A stretch of 64,000 nucleotides of DNA, from positions 1,116,001-1,180,000 of the forward strand of contig CATKHW010000558.1 in the NCBI GenBank assembly GCA_949752795.1, given 5' to 3'. Made by a program: the position numbers and the translations under genes. A model generated the notes under the pieces. It was not told the DNA's origin. It was given only the letters and a program-made list of their open reading frames with translations, and did not search any database. This stretch comes from Hyperoodon ampullatus (Eukaryota; Chordata; Mammalia; Artiodactyla; Ziphiidae). Positions within the stretch are counted from its first letter, which is position 1; each line of letters begins with the position of its first letter. This document shows, piece by piece, positions 14,054 to 27,480 of the stretch.

Positions 14054-17000
14054 GATGGATTGTGATTACAGGTTCTTGGAGCATTGTGATGAAAAGGGTC
14101 ATGGAGTCTTATGATGACAGGGCTGTGGAACCTTGTGATGGCAGGTGTCATGGAGCATTGTTATGACAGGGGGAATGGAGCATTGTGATGAAAAGTTCAC
14201 GCAACACTGTGATACATGGGTGATGGAGGATTGTAACGACAAGGGCATGGAGCATTGTGATGAGAAATGCATCGAGCATTGTGATGACAAGCGTCATGGA
14301 GCTTTGTGATGACAAGGGCATGGAACAATGTGATGAGAGGGTTCATGGACCATTGTGACGACAATGGCATGGAGCATTGTGATGCCAAGGGTTATGGAGC
14401 TTTGTGATGACAAATGTCATGGAGCATTCTGATGACAAGGGTGACGTGCATTGTGTTGAGAAGGGCAGGGAGCATTGTGATCACAGGGTCATTGAGCAAT
14501 TTGGTGAAAAGTGTCATGGAACATTTTGATTAGAGTGGTTATGGAATATTGTGATGTCAGGTGTCATGGAGCTTTGTGATGAAATGTGTCATGGAGCATT
14601 TTGATGACAGGGGTTATGGAATATTGTGATGTCAGGGGTCATCGAACATTTTGATGATAAGTGCATGTAGCATTTTAATGACGGGGTCATGGAACATTGT
14701 GATGACAGGGGTGATGGAGTATTGGAATGAATAGTGATGGAACATTGTGATATCTGTGGTGAGAGAGCATTTTGATGAGAAGTGCATGGAACACTGTAAT
14801 GACAAGGTTTAAGCAGCATTGTGATGAAAAGGATGTGGAGCATTGTGATGACAAGCACATGGCACGTTGTGATGACATGGGTCATGGATTATTGTGCTGA
14901 GAATCGCATGGAGCATTGTGATGACAAGGGTCATGGAGCATTGTGCTGAGAAAGGCATAGAGCATTGTGATGACAAGGGTCACAGAGCATTGTGATGAAA
15001 AGTTCATGGAGCATTGTGGTGACAAAGGCCACAGAGACTTGTGATGACGAGGGCATGGACCATTTTAATGAGAAATGTCATGAAGCTTTGTGATGAAAGG
15101 AGTCACAGAGCATTGTGATGACAGGGGTCATGGAGCATTGTGATGACAAGGGCATGGAGCATTGTGATGACAGGGGCATGGAACATTGGTCAGACAAGTT
15201 TCATGGATTATTGTGATGACAGTGGGAATGGCGCATTGTGATGACAAGGGCACAGAGCATTGTGATGACAAGCTCATGAAGTTTTGTGAAGACAGGTGTC
15301 AGGGAGCATTGTGAACACCGATGTCATGGCCCATTGTGATGAAAATGGCATGGAGCATTGTGATGCCAAGTGTCATGGAGTATTGTGATGACAAATGTAA
15401 TGGAGCATTGTGATGACAAGGGCTTGGAGCATTGTGATGACAAAGGTCATGGAACACTGTGCTGACAAGGGCATGGAGCATTGTGATGACAAGTGTCACA
15501 AAGCATTTTGATGAAAAGTTCATGGAGCATTGTGGTGACAAATGTCACAGAGCCTTGTGATGACGAGGGCATGGACCATTGTGATGACCAAGGTCATGAA
15601 GCATTTTGATGACTGGAGTCACGGATAATTGTGATGACAATGGCATGGAGCACTGTGATGACAGGGGCATGGAACATTTGTCTGACATGTTTCATGGATT
15701 ATTGTGATGGCAATGGGCATGGCTCCTTGTGATGACAAGGGCATTGAGCATTGTGATGACAACGTCATGCAGAATTGTGAAGACAGGTGTCAGGGAGCAT
15801 TGTGATGACCTATGCCATGGACAATTGTGATGACAATGGAATGGAGCATTGTGATGCCAAGTGTCATGGAGGATTGTGATGACAAAGGTAATGGAGCATT
15901 GTGATGACAAGGGCTTGGAGCTTTGTGATGACAAGGGCCATTGAGAATTTTGATGACAAGTTCGTGAAGCATTGTGATGACATGCGCATGAAGCTTGCTA
16001 TGACAGGGGTCATGGAGCATTGCGATGACAAGTGCATGGAGAATTTTGATGAAAATAGCATATAAAATTGTGATGAGATGTGTCAAAGAGCATTGTGATG
16101 ACAAGGACGTGGAGGATACTGATGACCAGGGCATGGAGCATTGTGATGGCAAGACCGGGGAGCATTGTGATGAGTAGACCATGGATAATTGTGATGACGG
16201 GCGTCATGGAGCACTGTAGTGACAAGGAGCATGGAGCATTGTGATAACTGGTATCATGGAGCATTGTGATGACAGGGGTCATGGATCATTGTGATGACAA
16301 GGTTCATGGAGCATTCGGACGACAAGCTTGAGGAGTATGATGATGACAATTGCATGGAGCATTGTGATGAAAAGGCCATTGAGCATTGTGATGACAAGGG
16401 CAAGGAGCAATGTGATGAGAGTGTTCATGGAGCATTGTGTTGACAGTGGCATGGAGTATTGTGATGCCAAGGGTCATGGAGCTTTGTGATGACAAAGGTC
16501 ATGGAGCATTTTGGTGACAAGTGCGTGGTGCATTGTGATGAGTAGGGCCGGGAGCATTATGATGACAGGGTCATGGAGCAATTTGATGAAAAGGGTCAGG
16601 GAACATTTTGATGACAGGGGTCATGGAACATTGTGATGTCAGTGGTCATGGAGCATTGTGATGATAAGGGCATGTAGCATTTTGATGACAAGGGTCATGG
16701 AACATTGTGATGACAGGGGTGAGGGAGTATTGTGATGACTAGTGATGGAAAATTGTGATATCAGTGTTGAGAGAGCATTTAGATGAGAAGTGCATGGAGC
16801 ATTGTGATAAAAAGGTTTATGGAGCATTGTAATGACAAGGTTGTGGAGCATTGTGATTACAAGTGCATGGCACATTGTGATGACATGTGTCTTGGAGCAT
16901 TGTGCTGAGAAGCACATGGAGCATTGTGATGACAAGGGTCATGGAGCATTGTGATGAGAAGTGGTACAGAGCATTGTGATGATGAGGGAATGGACCATTG

Positions 17001-20000
17001 TGATGACATAGGTCATAAAGCATTGTGATGACTGGAGTCAAGGAACATTATGATGTGAGGGGTAATGGAGCATTGTGATTAAAAGGGCATGGAGCATTGT
17101 GATGACAGCGGCATGGAGCATTGGTCTGACAAGTTTCATGGATTATTGCTATGACAGTGGGCATGGAGCATTGTGATGACAGAGGTCATGGATCATTTTC
17201 ATTTCAAGGACCATGGCGCATTGTGATGACAAGGGCATCAAGCAATGTGAACCCAAGTTTCATCGAGGATTTTGATGACAATGGGAATGGAGCATTGTGA
17301 TGACAAGTTCATGAAGCATTTTGCTGACAAATGCATGGAACATTTTGATGACAAGGGTCATGGAGCACTGTGATGACAAGCGTCACTGAACATTGTGATT
17401 ACAGGGGTCATGGAGCATTGTGATAACAAGGGAATGGATCATTGTGATGACAAGGGCATGGAGCACTGTGATGACAAGCTCATAGAATATTGTGAAGACA
17501 GTTGTCAGGGAGCATTGTGGTGACATATGTCATGGTCCATTGTGATGACAATGGCATGGAGCATTGTGATGCCAAGTGTCATGGAGAAATGTGATGACAA
17601 ATATAATGGAGCATTGTGATGACAAGGGCTTGGAGCCTTGTGATGACAAGGGTTATGGAGCATTGTGATGACAAGGGAATGGATCATTGTGATGACAAGG
17701 GTCATGGAGCATTTTGATGACAATAGTCCAGGATCATTGTGTTTTCAGGGGTCATGGATCGTTGTTATGACAGTGGTCATGGAGCATAGTAATGACAGGG
17801 TTCATGGGGCATTGCGAAGTGAAGGTCATGGAGCATTGGGCTGTAAATATTCATGGAGTATTGTGATGACAGGGGTCATGGAGCATTTTGATGACAAGGG
17901 AATGGAGCATTGTGATGAAAAGGGCATGGAACATGGTGATGAGAAGGCCATGGAGCATTTTGAAGACATGCTTCATGAAGCTTTGTGATGACAATGGCAT
18001 GGAGCATTCTGATTACAGGAGTCTTGGAGTATTGTGAAGAAAAGTGCATGGATCATTGTGATGAAAAAAGCATGGAGCCTTGTCATGACAGGTTTCAAGG
18101 AGCATATTCACGACCATTGTCAGGGAGCATTGTGATGACAAGTTTATTGAGAATTGTGATGAAAAATGTCATGGAGTATTGTGCATAGAAGACCATGGAT
18201 AATTGTGATGATGAGCGTCATGGGGCATTGTGATGACAAGAGTTGTGGAACATTGTGATCACAAGGGTTTGGAGCATTGTGATGACAGAGGTCATGGAGC
18301 ATTTTGATTTCATTGTGATGACAATAGCATGAAGCATTATGATGATGTGATTGGTGCATTGTGATGACAGGGTTCATGGAGCATTGAGATGAAAAGGGGC
18401 ATGGAGCATTGTGATTACAGGGGTCTTGGAGCATTGCGATGACCAGGTCATGGAGCATTGTGATGAGAAGGCGAAGGCGCATTCTGATGACATGCGTCAT
18501 GGAGGGTTTTGATGACAAGGGCGTGGTGCACTGTGATGAGAAGGGCAGTGAGCATTGTGATGAAACTGTCATGGAGCAATTTGATGAAAAGAGGCATGGG
18601 ACATTTTGATGACAGGGGTTATGGAACATTGTGATGTCAGGGGTCAGGGAGCATTGTGATGAAAAGTGTCATTGAGCATTGTGATGACAGGTGTCATGGA
18701 ACATTGTGATGACAGGGGTGAGGAAGTATTATGATGACTAGTGATGGAACATTATGATATCAGAGATGGGAGAGCATTTTGATCGGAAGTGCATGGAGCA
18801 TTGTGACGACAAGGTTTATGGAGCACTGTGATGACAAGGTTGTGGAGCATTGTGTTGACAAGCACATGTCGCATTGTGATGACACAGGTATTGGGGCATT
18901 GTGCGGACAAGCACATGGAGCATTGTGATGACAAGGGTCATGGAGCATTGTGCTGACAAAGGCTTGGAGCATAGTGATGACATGAGTAAGAGAACATTGT
19001 CATGAAAATTTCATGGAGCATTGTGGTGACAAATGTCACAGAGCCTTTTGATGACGAGGGCATGCACCATTGTGATGACAGGGGTCATGGAGCATTTTGA
19101 TGACTGTGGTCATGGAGCATTGTGATGACATGAGTCATGGAGCATTGTAATGAGACGGTCATTGAGCATTGGGCTGAAAATGTACATAGAGTATTGTGAT
19201 GACAGGGGTCATGGAGCATTGTGATGACAAGGGAATGGAGCACTGTGATGACAAGGTCCTGGAGCATTGTGATGAGAGGACCATGGAGCCTTGTGATGAC
19301 AAGTGTCATGGAGCATTCTGATGAAAAGGTGCATGGAGCATTGTGATTACAGGGGTTTTGTTACATTGTGATGACAAGGGCATGGAGCATTGTGATGTGA
19401 AGGCCATGGAGCATTCTGATGACATGCATCATGGAGCTTTGTGATGACAAGGACATGGATCATTGTGATGAAAATTGCATGGAGCCTTGTCATGACAGGG
19501 TTCAAGTAGCATACTGATGAGAAGATTCAAGGGGCATTGTGAAGATAAGTGTATTGAGCATTGTGATGACAAAGATCATGGAGCATTGTGATGAGAAGAC
19601 CACAGATAATTGTGATGACCAGCCTCATGGGGCATTGTGATGACAAGAGTTATGGAACATCGGGATCAGAAGGGTTTGGAGCATTGTGATGACAGAGGTC
19701 ATTGAGCATTTTGATTTCATTGTGATGACAACAGCATGAAATATTGTGGTGATGGGCATGGTGCATTGTGATGACAGAGTTCATGGAGCATTGAGATGAA
19801 AAGGGGCATGGAGCACTGTGATTACAGGGGTCTTGCAGCATTGTGATGACAAGGGCATGGAGCATTCTGATGAGAAGGCCATGGAGCATTCTGATGACAT
19901 GCGTCATGGAGCTTTGTGATGACAAGAGCATGGAGCACTGTGATTAGAGTGGTCTTGGAGCATTGTGATGACAAGGGTCATGGAGCCTTGGATAACAAGG

Positions 20001-20813
20001 CCGTGGAACATTGTGTTGGCAGGGATCATGGAGCATTGTTATTGCAGGGGTCATGGAGCATTGTGATGACAAAGGCATGGAGCATTTTGATGACAGGGGC
20101 ATGGAACGTTGGTCTGACAAGTTTCATGGATTATTGTGATGACAGTGGGCATGACGCATTGTGATGACAAGGTCTGGGAGTATTGTGAAGACAGGTGTCA
20201 GGGAGCATTTTGATGAAATATGTCATGGTCCCTTGCGATGACAATTGCATGGAGCATTGTGATGCCAAGTGTCAAGGAGGATTGTGATGACAAACGTAAT
20301 GGAGCGTTTTGATGACAAGGGCTTAGAGCATCGTGATGACAAGGGTCATGGAGCATTGTGATGACAAGGGCATGGAGCATTGTGATGACAGGGAAATGGA
20401 ACATTGGTCTGACAGGTTTCATGGATTATTGTGATGACAGTGGGCATGGATCATTGTGATGACAAGGGCATGGAGCATTGTGATGACAAGGTCATGGAGT
20501 ATTGTGAAGACAGGTGACTGGGAGCATAGTGATGACACATGTCATGTTCCATTGTGATGACAATGGAATGGAGCATTGTGATGCCAAGAGTCATGGAGGA
20601 TAGTGATGACAAAGGTAATGGAGCATTTTGATGACAAGGGTTTGGAGCATCGTGATGACAAGGGTCATGGAGCATTGTGATGACAAGGGTATGGAGCATT
20701 GTGATGACAACGGCACGGAACACTGTGATACATAGATCATGCAGGATTTTAATGACAAGGGTATGGAGCATTGTGATGAGAAGTGCATCGATCGTTGTGA
20801 TGACAAGCCTCAT
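14054..20813 (+). repeat. Array segment between duplicated blocks
   Basis: Satellite only. Landmark variants are the ACTAGTGATGG-type cassettes near 14,725 (GATATCTG form), 16,737 and 18,736, CTTGCTATGACA near 15,990, and half-monomer GATTTCATTGTG near 18,308 and 19,709. Runs near 15,300-16,060 and 20,160-20,700 repeat the theme GACATATGTCATGGTCC followed by TGCCAAGTGTCATGG. No other feature is seen. Confidence 0.88.
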
Positions 20814-23800
20814 GTAGATTTGTGATGACAAGCGCATGGCGCATTGTGATGACATGGGTCATGGAGCACTGTGCTGACAAAGGCATGGTGCATTTTGATG
20901 ACAAGGGTCACAGAGTATTGTGATGAAAAGTTCATGGAGCATCGTGGTGACAATGGTCACAGAGCCTTGTGCGACAATGGCATGGACCATTGAGATGACA
21001 AAGGTCATGAAGTTTTGTGATGACTGGAGTCACGCAAAATTGTGATGACAGGTTTCATGGGGCATTCTGATTAGATGGTCATGGAGCATTGGGCTGAAAA
21101 TGTTCATGGAGTATTGTGATGACAGGGGTCATGGGGCATTTTGATGACATGGGAATGGAGCATTGTGATTAAAAGAGCATGGAACATGGTGATTAGTAGG
21201 CCCTGGAGCATTCTGAAGACATGAGTCATGAAGTTTTGTGATGACAATGGCATGGAGCATTGTGATTCCAGGGGTCTTGGAGCATTGTGAGGAAAAGGGC
21301 ATGGATCATTGTGTTGAAAAATGCATGGAGCTTTGTCATGACAGGGCTCAAGGAGCATACTGAGGACAAGTGTCAGGGAGCATTGTGATAACAAGTGTAT
21401 TGAGCATTGTGATGACAAAGGTAATGGAGTACTGTGAATAGAAGCCCATGGATAACTGTGATGATGAGCGTCATTGGGCGTTGTGATGACAAGTGTTATG
21501 CAACGTTGTGATCACAAGTGTTTGGAGCATTGTGATGACAGAGGTCATGGAGCATATTGATTTCATTTTGATGACAATAGCATGAAGCATTATGATGATG
21601 TGCATGGTGCATTGTGATGACACGGTTCATGGAGCATTGAGATTAAAAGTGGCATGGATCATTGTGATTACAGGTGTTTTGGACCATTGTGATGACAAGG
21701 GCATGGATCATCGTGAATGAGAAGGCCATGGAGCATTCTGATGACATGCGGCATGGAGCTTCGTGATGACAAGTGTATGCAGAATTGTGATTACAGTGTT
21801 TGGAGCATTGTGATGACAAGTGTCATGGAGTCTTGTGATGACAAGGCCGTGGAAACTTGTGAAGGCAGGTGTCATGGAGCATTGTTATGACAGGGGTAAT
21901 GGAGCATTGTGATGGAAAGGGCATGGAGCATTGTTCTGAAATGTTTCATCGATTATTTTGATGAGAGTGGGCATGGAGCATTGTGATGACAAGGGCACAG
22001 AACACTTTGATACATGGGTCATGGAGGATTGTAATGACAAGGACATGGAGCATTGTGATGAGAAGGGCATCGAACATCGTGATGACAAGCGACATGGAGG
22101 TTTGTGATGACAAGGGCATGGAGCAATGTGATGAGAGGCCTCATGGAGCATTGTGATGACAATGGCATGGAGCATTGTGATGCCAAGTGTCATGGAGTTT
22201 TGTGATGACAAAGGTCATGGAGCATTTTGATGACAAGGTCTTGGTGTGTTGTGATGAGAAGGGCAGGGAACATTATGCTAACAGGGTCATGGAGCAATTT
22301 GGTGAAAAAGTCATGTAATATTTTGATGAGAGTGGTTATGGAAAATTGTGATGTCAGGGGTCATGGAGCATTGTGATGAAAATGGTAATGGAGCATTTTG
22401 ATGACAGGGATTATGGAGCATTGTGATGTCATTGGTCATGGAGCATTATGATGATAAGTGCATGTAGCATATTGATGATAGGGCTCATGGAAGATTGTGA
22501 TGACAGGGGTGAGGGAGTATTGTGAAGACTAGTGATGGAACATTGTGATATCAGTAGTGAGAGAGCATTTTGATGAAAAGTGCATGGAGCATTGTGATGA
22601 CAAGGTTTATGGAGCATTGTGATGACAAGGATGTGGAACATTGTGATGACAAGCGCATGGTGCATTGTGATGACATGTTTCAAGGAGCATTGTGCTGAAA
22701 AGCACATGGAGCATTGTGATGACAAGTGTCATGGATCATTGTGCTGACAAAGGCATGGTGCATTGTGATGACAAGGGTCACAGGGCATTGTGATGAAAAG
22801 GACATTGATCATTTTGAAGCAAAATTCATGGAGCCTTGTCATGACAGGGTTCAAGGAGCATACTGATGACAAGTGTCAGCGAGCATTGTGATGACAAGTG
22901 TATTCAGCATTGTGATGACAAAGTTCATGGAGTATTGTGAATTGAAGGCCATGGATAATTGTGATGATGAGCATCATGGGGCGTTGTGATGACAAGTGTT
23001 ATGGAACATTGTGATCACAAGGGTTTGGAGCACTGTGATGACAGAGGTCATGGAGCATTTTGATTTAATTTTTATGACAATAGCATGAAGCATTATGATG
23101 ATGGGCATGTTGCATTGTGATGACACGGTTCATGGAGATTTGAGATGAAAAGGGGCATTAAGCATTGTGATTACAGAGGTCTAGGAGAATTGTGATGACA
23201 AGGGCATGGAGCATCGTGAATGAGAAGGCCATGGAGCATTCTGATGACATACGTCATGGAGCTTTTTGATGACAAGGACTTGGAGCATTGTAATGACAAG
23301 GGTTATGGAGCCTTGTGATGACAAGGCCGTGGAATATTGTAATGGCAGGTGTCATGGAGCATTGTTATAACAGGGGTAATGGAGCATTTTGATGGCAAGG
23401 GCATGGAACATTGGTCTGAAAAGCTTCATGGATTATTGTGATGAGAGGGGGCATGGAGCATTGTGATGACAAGGGCACGGAACACTGTGATACATGGGTC
23501 ATGGCGGATTGTAATGACAAGGGCATGGAGCATTGTGTTAAGAAGAGCATCGAGCATTGTGATGAAAAGCATCACGGAGCCTGTGATGACAAGGGCATGG
23601 AACAATGTGATGAGAGTGTTCATGGAGCATTTTAATGACAAGGCAGGGAGCATTGTGATGCTAAGGGTCATGTAGCTTTGTGATGACAAAGGTCATGGAG
23701 CATTTTGATGACAAGCACGTGGTGAACTGTGTTGAGAAGGACAGGGATCATTGTGATGAAAGGGTCATGGAGCAATTTGATGAAAATTGTCATGGGACAT

Positions 23801-26800
23801 TTTGATGACAGTGGTTATGGAACATTGTGATGTCAGGGGTCATGGAGGATTATGATGAAAAGGGTCATGGAACATTTTGATGACAGGGGTCCTGGATCAT
23901 TGTGATGACAGGGGTGAGGGAGTATTGTGATGACTAGTGATGGAACATTATGATATCAGTGAGGGGAGAGCATTTTGATGTGAAGTGCATGGAGCATTGT
24001 GATGACAAGGTTTATGGAGCACTGTGATGACAAGGTTGTGGAGCATTGTGATGACAAGCACATGGCGCATTGTGATGACACAGGTCATGGGGCATTGTGC
24101 GGACAAGAACATGGAGCATTGTGATGAAAATTGTCATGGAGAATTGTGCTGACAAAGGCATGGAGCATAGTGACGACATGGGTAAAAGAGCACTGTGATG
24201 AAAATTTCATGGAGCATTGTGGTGACAAATTTCACAGAGCCTTTTGATGACGTGGGCATGGACCATTGTGATGACAAGGTCCTGGAGCATTGTGATGAGA
24301 GGACCATGGAGCCTTGTGATGACAATTCTCATGGAGCATTCTGATGAAAAGGGCCATGGAGCATTGTGATTACAGTGGTATTGGATCCTTGTGATGACAA
24401 GGCCGTAGAACATTGTGATGGCAGCGGTCATGGAGCATGGTTATGACATGGGCAAAGGAGCATTGTGATGACAAGGGCATCGAGCATTGGTCTGAAAAGT
24501 TTCATGGATTATTGTGATGAGAGTGGGCAAGGAGCATTGTGATGACAAGGGCACGGAACACTGTGATACATGGGTCATGTAGGATTGTAATGACAAGGGC
24601 ATGGAGCAATGTGATGAGAGGCTTCATGGAGCAATGTGATTACAAGGGCATGGAGCATTGTGATGACAACGGTCATGGAGCATTTTGATGACAAGATTCC
24701 CAGATCATTGTGTTGTCAGGGGTCATGGAGCGCTGTGATGACAGTGGTCATGAAGCATTGTGATGACAGGGTCAAGGAGCATTGTGATAAGAAGGTCATG
24801 GAGCATTGGGCTGAAAATATTCATGGAGTATTGTGATGACAGGGGTAATGGGGTATTGTGATGACAAGGGAATGGAGTATTGTGATGACAAGGTCCTGGG
24901 GCATTGTGATGAGAAAACCATGGAGCCTTGTGATGACAAGTCTCATGGAGCATTCTGATGAAAAGGTGCATGGAGCATTGTGATTACAGGGGTCATGAAG
25001 CATTGTGATGAAAATGGCATGGAGCATTGTGATGCCAAGGGTCATGGAGCTTTGTGATGACAAAGCTCATGGAGCATTTTGATGACAAGATTGTGGTGCA
25101 TTGTGATGAGAAGGGCAGGGAGCATTTTGATGACAGGTTCATGGAGCAATTTGATGAAAAGTATCATGGAATATTTTGATGACAGTGGTTATGGAACACT
25201 GTTATGTCAGGGGTCATGGAGCATTGTGGTGAAAAGGGTTATGGAGGATTTTGATGACAGTGGTTATGGAACATTCTGATGTCAGGGTTCATGGAGCATT
25301 GTGATGATAAGGTCATGTAGCATTGTAATGACAGGGATCATGGAACATTGTGATGACGGGGCGAGAGAGCATTTTGATGAGAAGTGCATGGAGCATTGTG
25401 ATGACAAGGTTTTTGGAGCATTGTAATGACAAGAATGTGGATCATTGTGATGACAAGCGCATGGCGCATTGTGATGACATGGGTTATGGAGCATTGTGCT
25501 CACAAGCGCATGGAGCATTGTGATGACAAGGCTCATGGAGAATTGTGCTGACAAAGGCATGGAGCATGGTGATGACAAGGACCACAGAGCATTGTGATGA
25601 AAATTTCAAGGAGCACTGTGGTGTGAAAGGTTACAGAGCCTTGTGTGACGAGGACATGGACCATTGTGATGACAAATGTCATGAAGCCTTGTGATGACAG
25701 GAGTCACAGAGCATTGAGATGACTGGGGTCTTGGAGGACTGTGATGACAAGGACATGGAGCATTGTGATGAGAAAGCCATGGAGCATTATGATGACATGC
25801 ATCATGGAGCTTTGTGATTAAAGGTCATGGAGCATTGTGATTACAGGGGTCTTGTAGCATTGTGATGAAAATGGTATGGATCATTGTGATGAAAAAGGCA
25901 TGGAGCCTTGTCATGACAGGGTTCAATGAGCATACTGATGACAAGTGTCAGGGAGCATGGTGATGACAAGTGTAATGAGCATTGTGATGACAAAGGTCAT
26001 GGAGCACTGTGATGAGAAGACCATGGATAATTGTGATGATGAGCGTCATGGTGCATTGTGATGACAATGGTTATGGAACATTGTGATCACAAGGGTTTGG
26101 AACATTTTGATGACAGAGGTCATGGAGCATATTGATTTCATTGTGATGACAATAGCATGAAGCATTATGATGATGGACATGGTGCATTGTGATGACAGGG
26201 TCATGGAGCAATTTGATGAAATGTGTCATGGAACATTTTGATGACAGTGGTTATGGAACATTGTGATGTCAGGGGTCTTGGAGCCTTGTGATGAAAAGAT
26301 TGATGGAGCATTCTGATGACAGAGGATATGGAACATTTTGATGTCAGGGGTCATGGAGCATTGTGATGATAAGGCTTGTAGCATTGTGATGACAGAAATC
26401 ATGGAAAATTGTGATGACAGTGGGGAGGGAGTATTGTGATGACTAGTGATGGAACATTGTGATATCAGTGGTGAGAAAGCATTTTGATGAGAAGTGCATG
26501 GAGCATTGTGATGACAAGGTTTATGGAGCATTGTGATGACAAGGCTGTGGAGCATTGTGATGACAAGTGCATGGCGCATTTTGATGACATGGGTCATGGA
26601 GCATTGTGCTGAGAAGCGCATGGAGCCTTGTGATGACAAGGGTCATGGAGCATTCTGCTGACAAAGGCATGGAACATTGTGATGACAACGGTCACAGAGC
26701 ATTGTGCTGAAAAGTTCATGAAGCATTGTGACAATGGTCACAGAGCCTTGTGATGAGGAGCTCAAGGACCATTGTGATGGCAAAGGTCATGAAGGATTGT

Positions 26801-27480
26801 GATGACTGGAATAACGGAACACTGTGATGACGAGGGTATGGAGCATTCTGATGACAGGGGCATGGTGCATTGGTCTGACAAGTTTCATTGTTTATTGTGA
26901 TGACAGTGGGCAAGGCACATTCTGATGAGAAGAGCATGGAGCATTGTGATGAGAAGGTCAGGGAGTACTGTGAAGAGAGCGGTCTGGGAGCATTGTGATG
27001 ACATATGTCATGGTCCATTGTGATGACAATGGCACGGAGCATTGTGAAGCCTAGTGTCATGGAGGAATGTGATGACAAAGTTAATGGAGCATTGTGATGA
27101 CAGGGGTTTGGAACATTGTGATGACAAGGGTCATGGAGCATTTTGATGACAAGGGCATGGAGGATTGTGATGACAAGGGACTTTGAGAATTTTGATGACA
27201 AGTTCGTGAAGCATTCTGAGGAAAAGCACATGGAGCTTACTATGACAGGTGTCATGGAGCATTTCGATGACAAGTGCATGGAGAATTGTGATGACAAGAG
27301 CATGTAATACTGTGATGAGAAGTGTCATGGAGCATTTTGATGGCAAGACCCTGGAGCATTGTGATGAGAAGACCATGGATAATTTTGATGATGAGCGTCA
27401 TGGAGAACAGTAATGACAAGTGGCATGGAGCATTGTGATGACAGGTGTCATGCAGCATTGTGATGACAGGGGTCATGGAG
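20814..27480 (+). repeat. 6.7-kb duplicated block, copy 2
   Basis: This is the partner of 3924-10640, about 16.86 kb away. It differs from copy 1 by single-base changes and by losses or gains of whole monomers. One example is a single AAGGTTTATGG monomer near 26,516 where copy 1 has two near 9,661-9,710. The part from about 24,130 onward also matches 34055-37630 with an offset of 9,925-9,928, and is the closer relative of that third copy over most of its length by eye. Confidence 0.88.
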
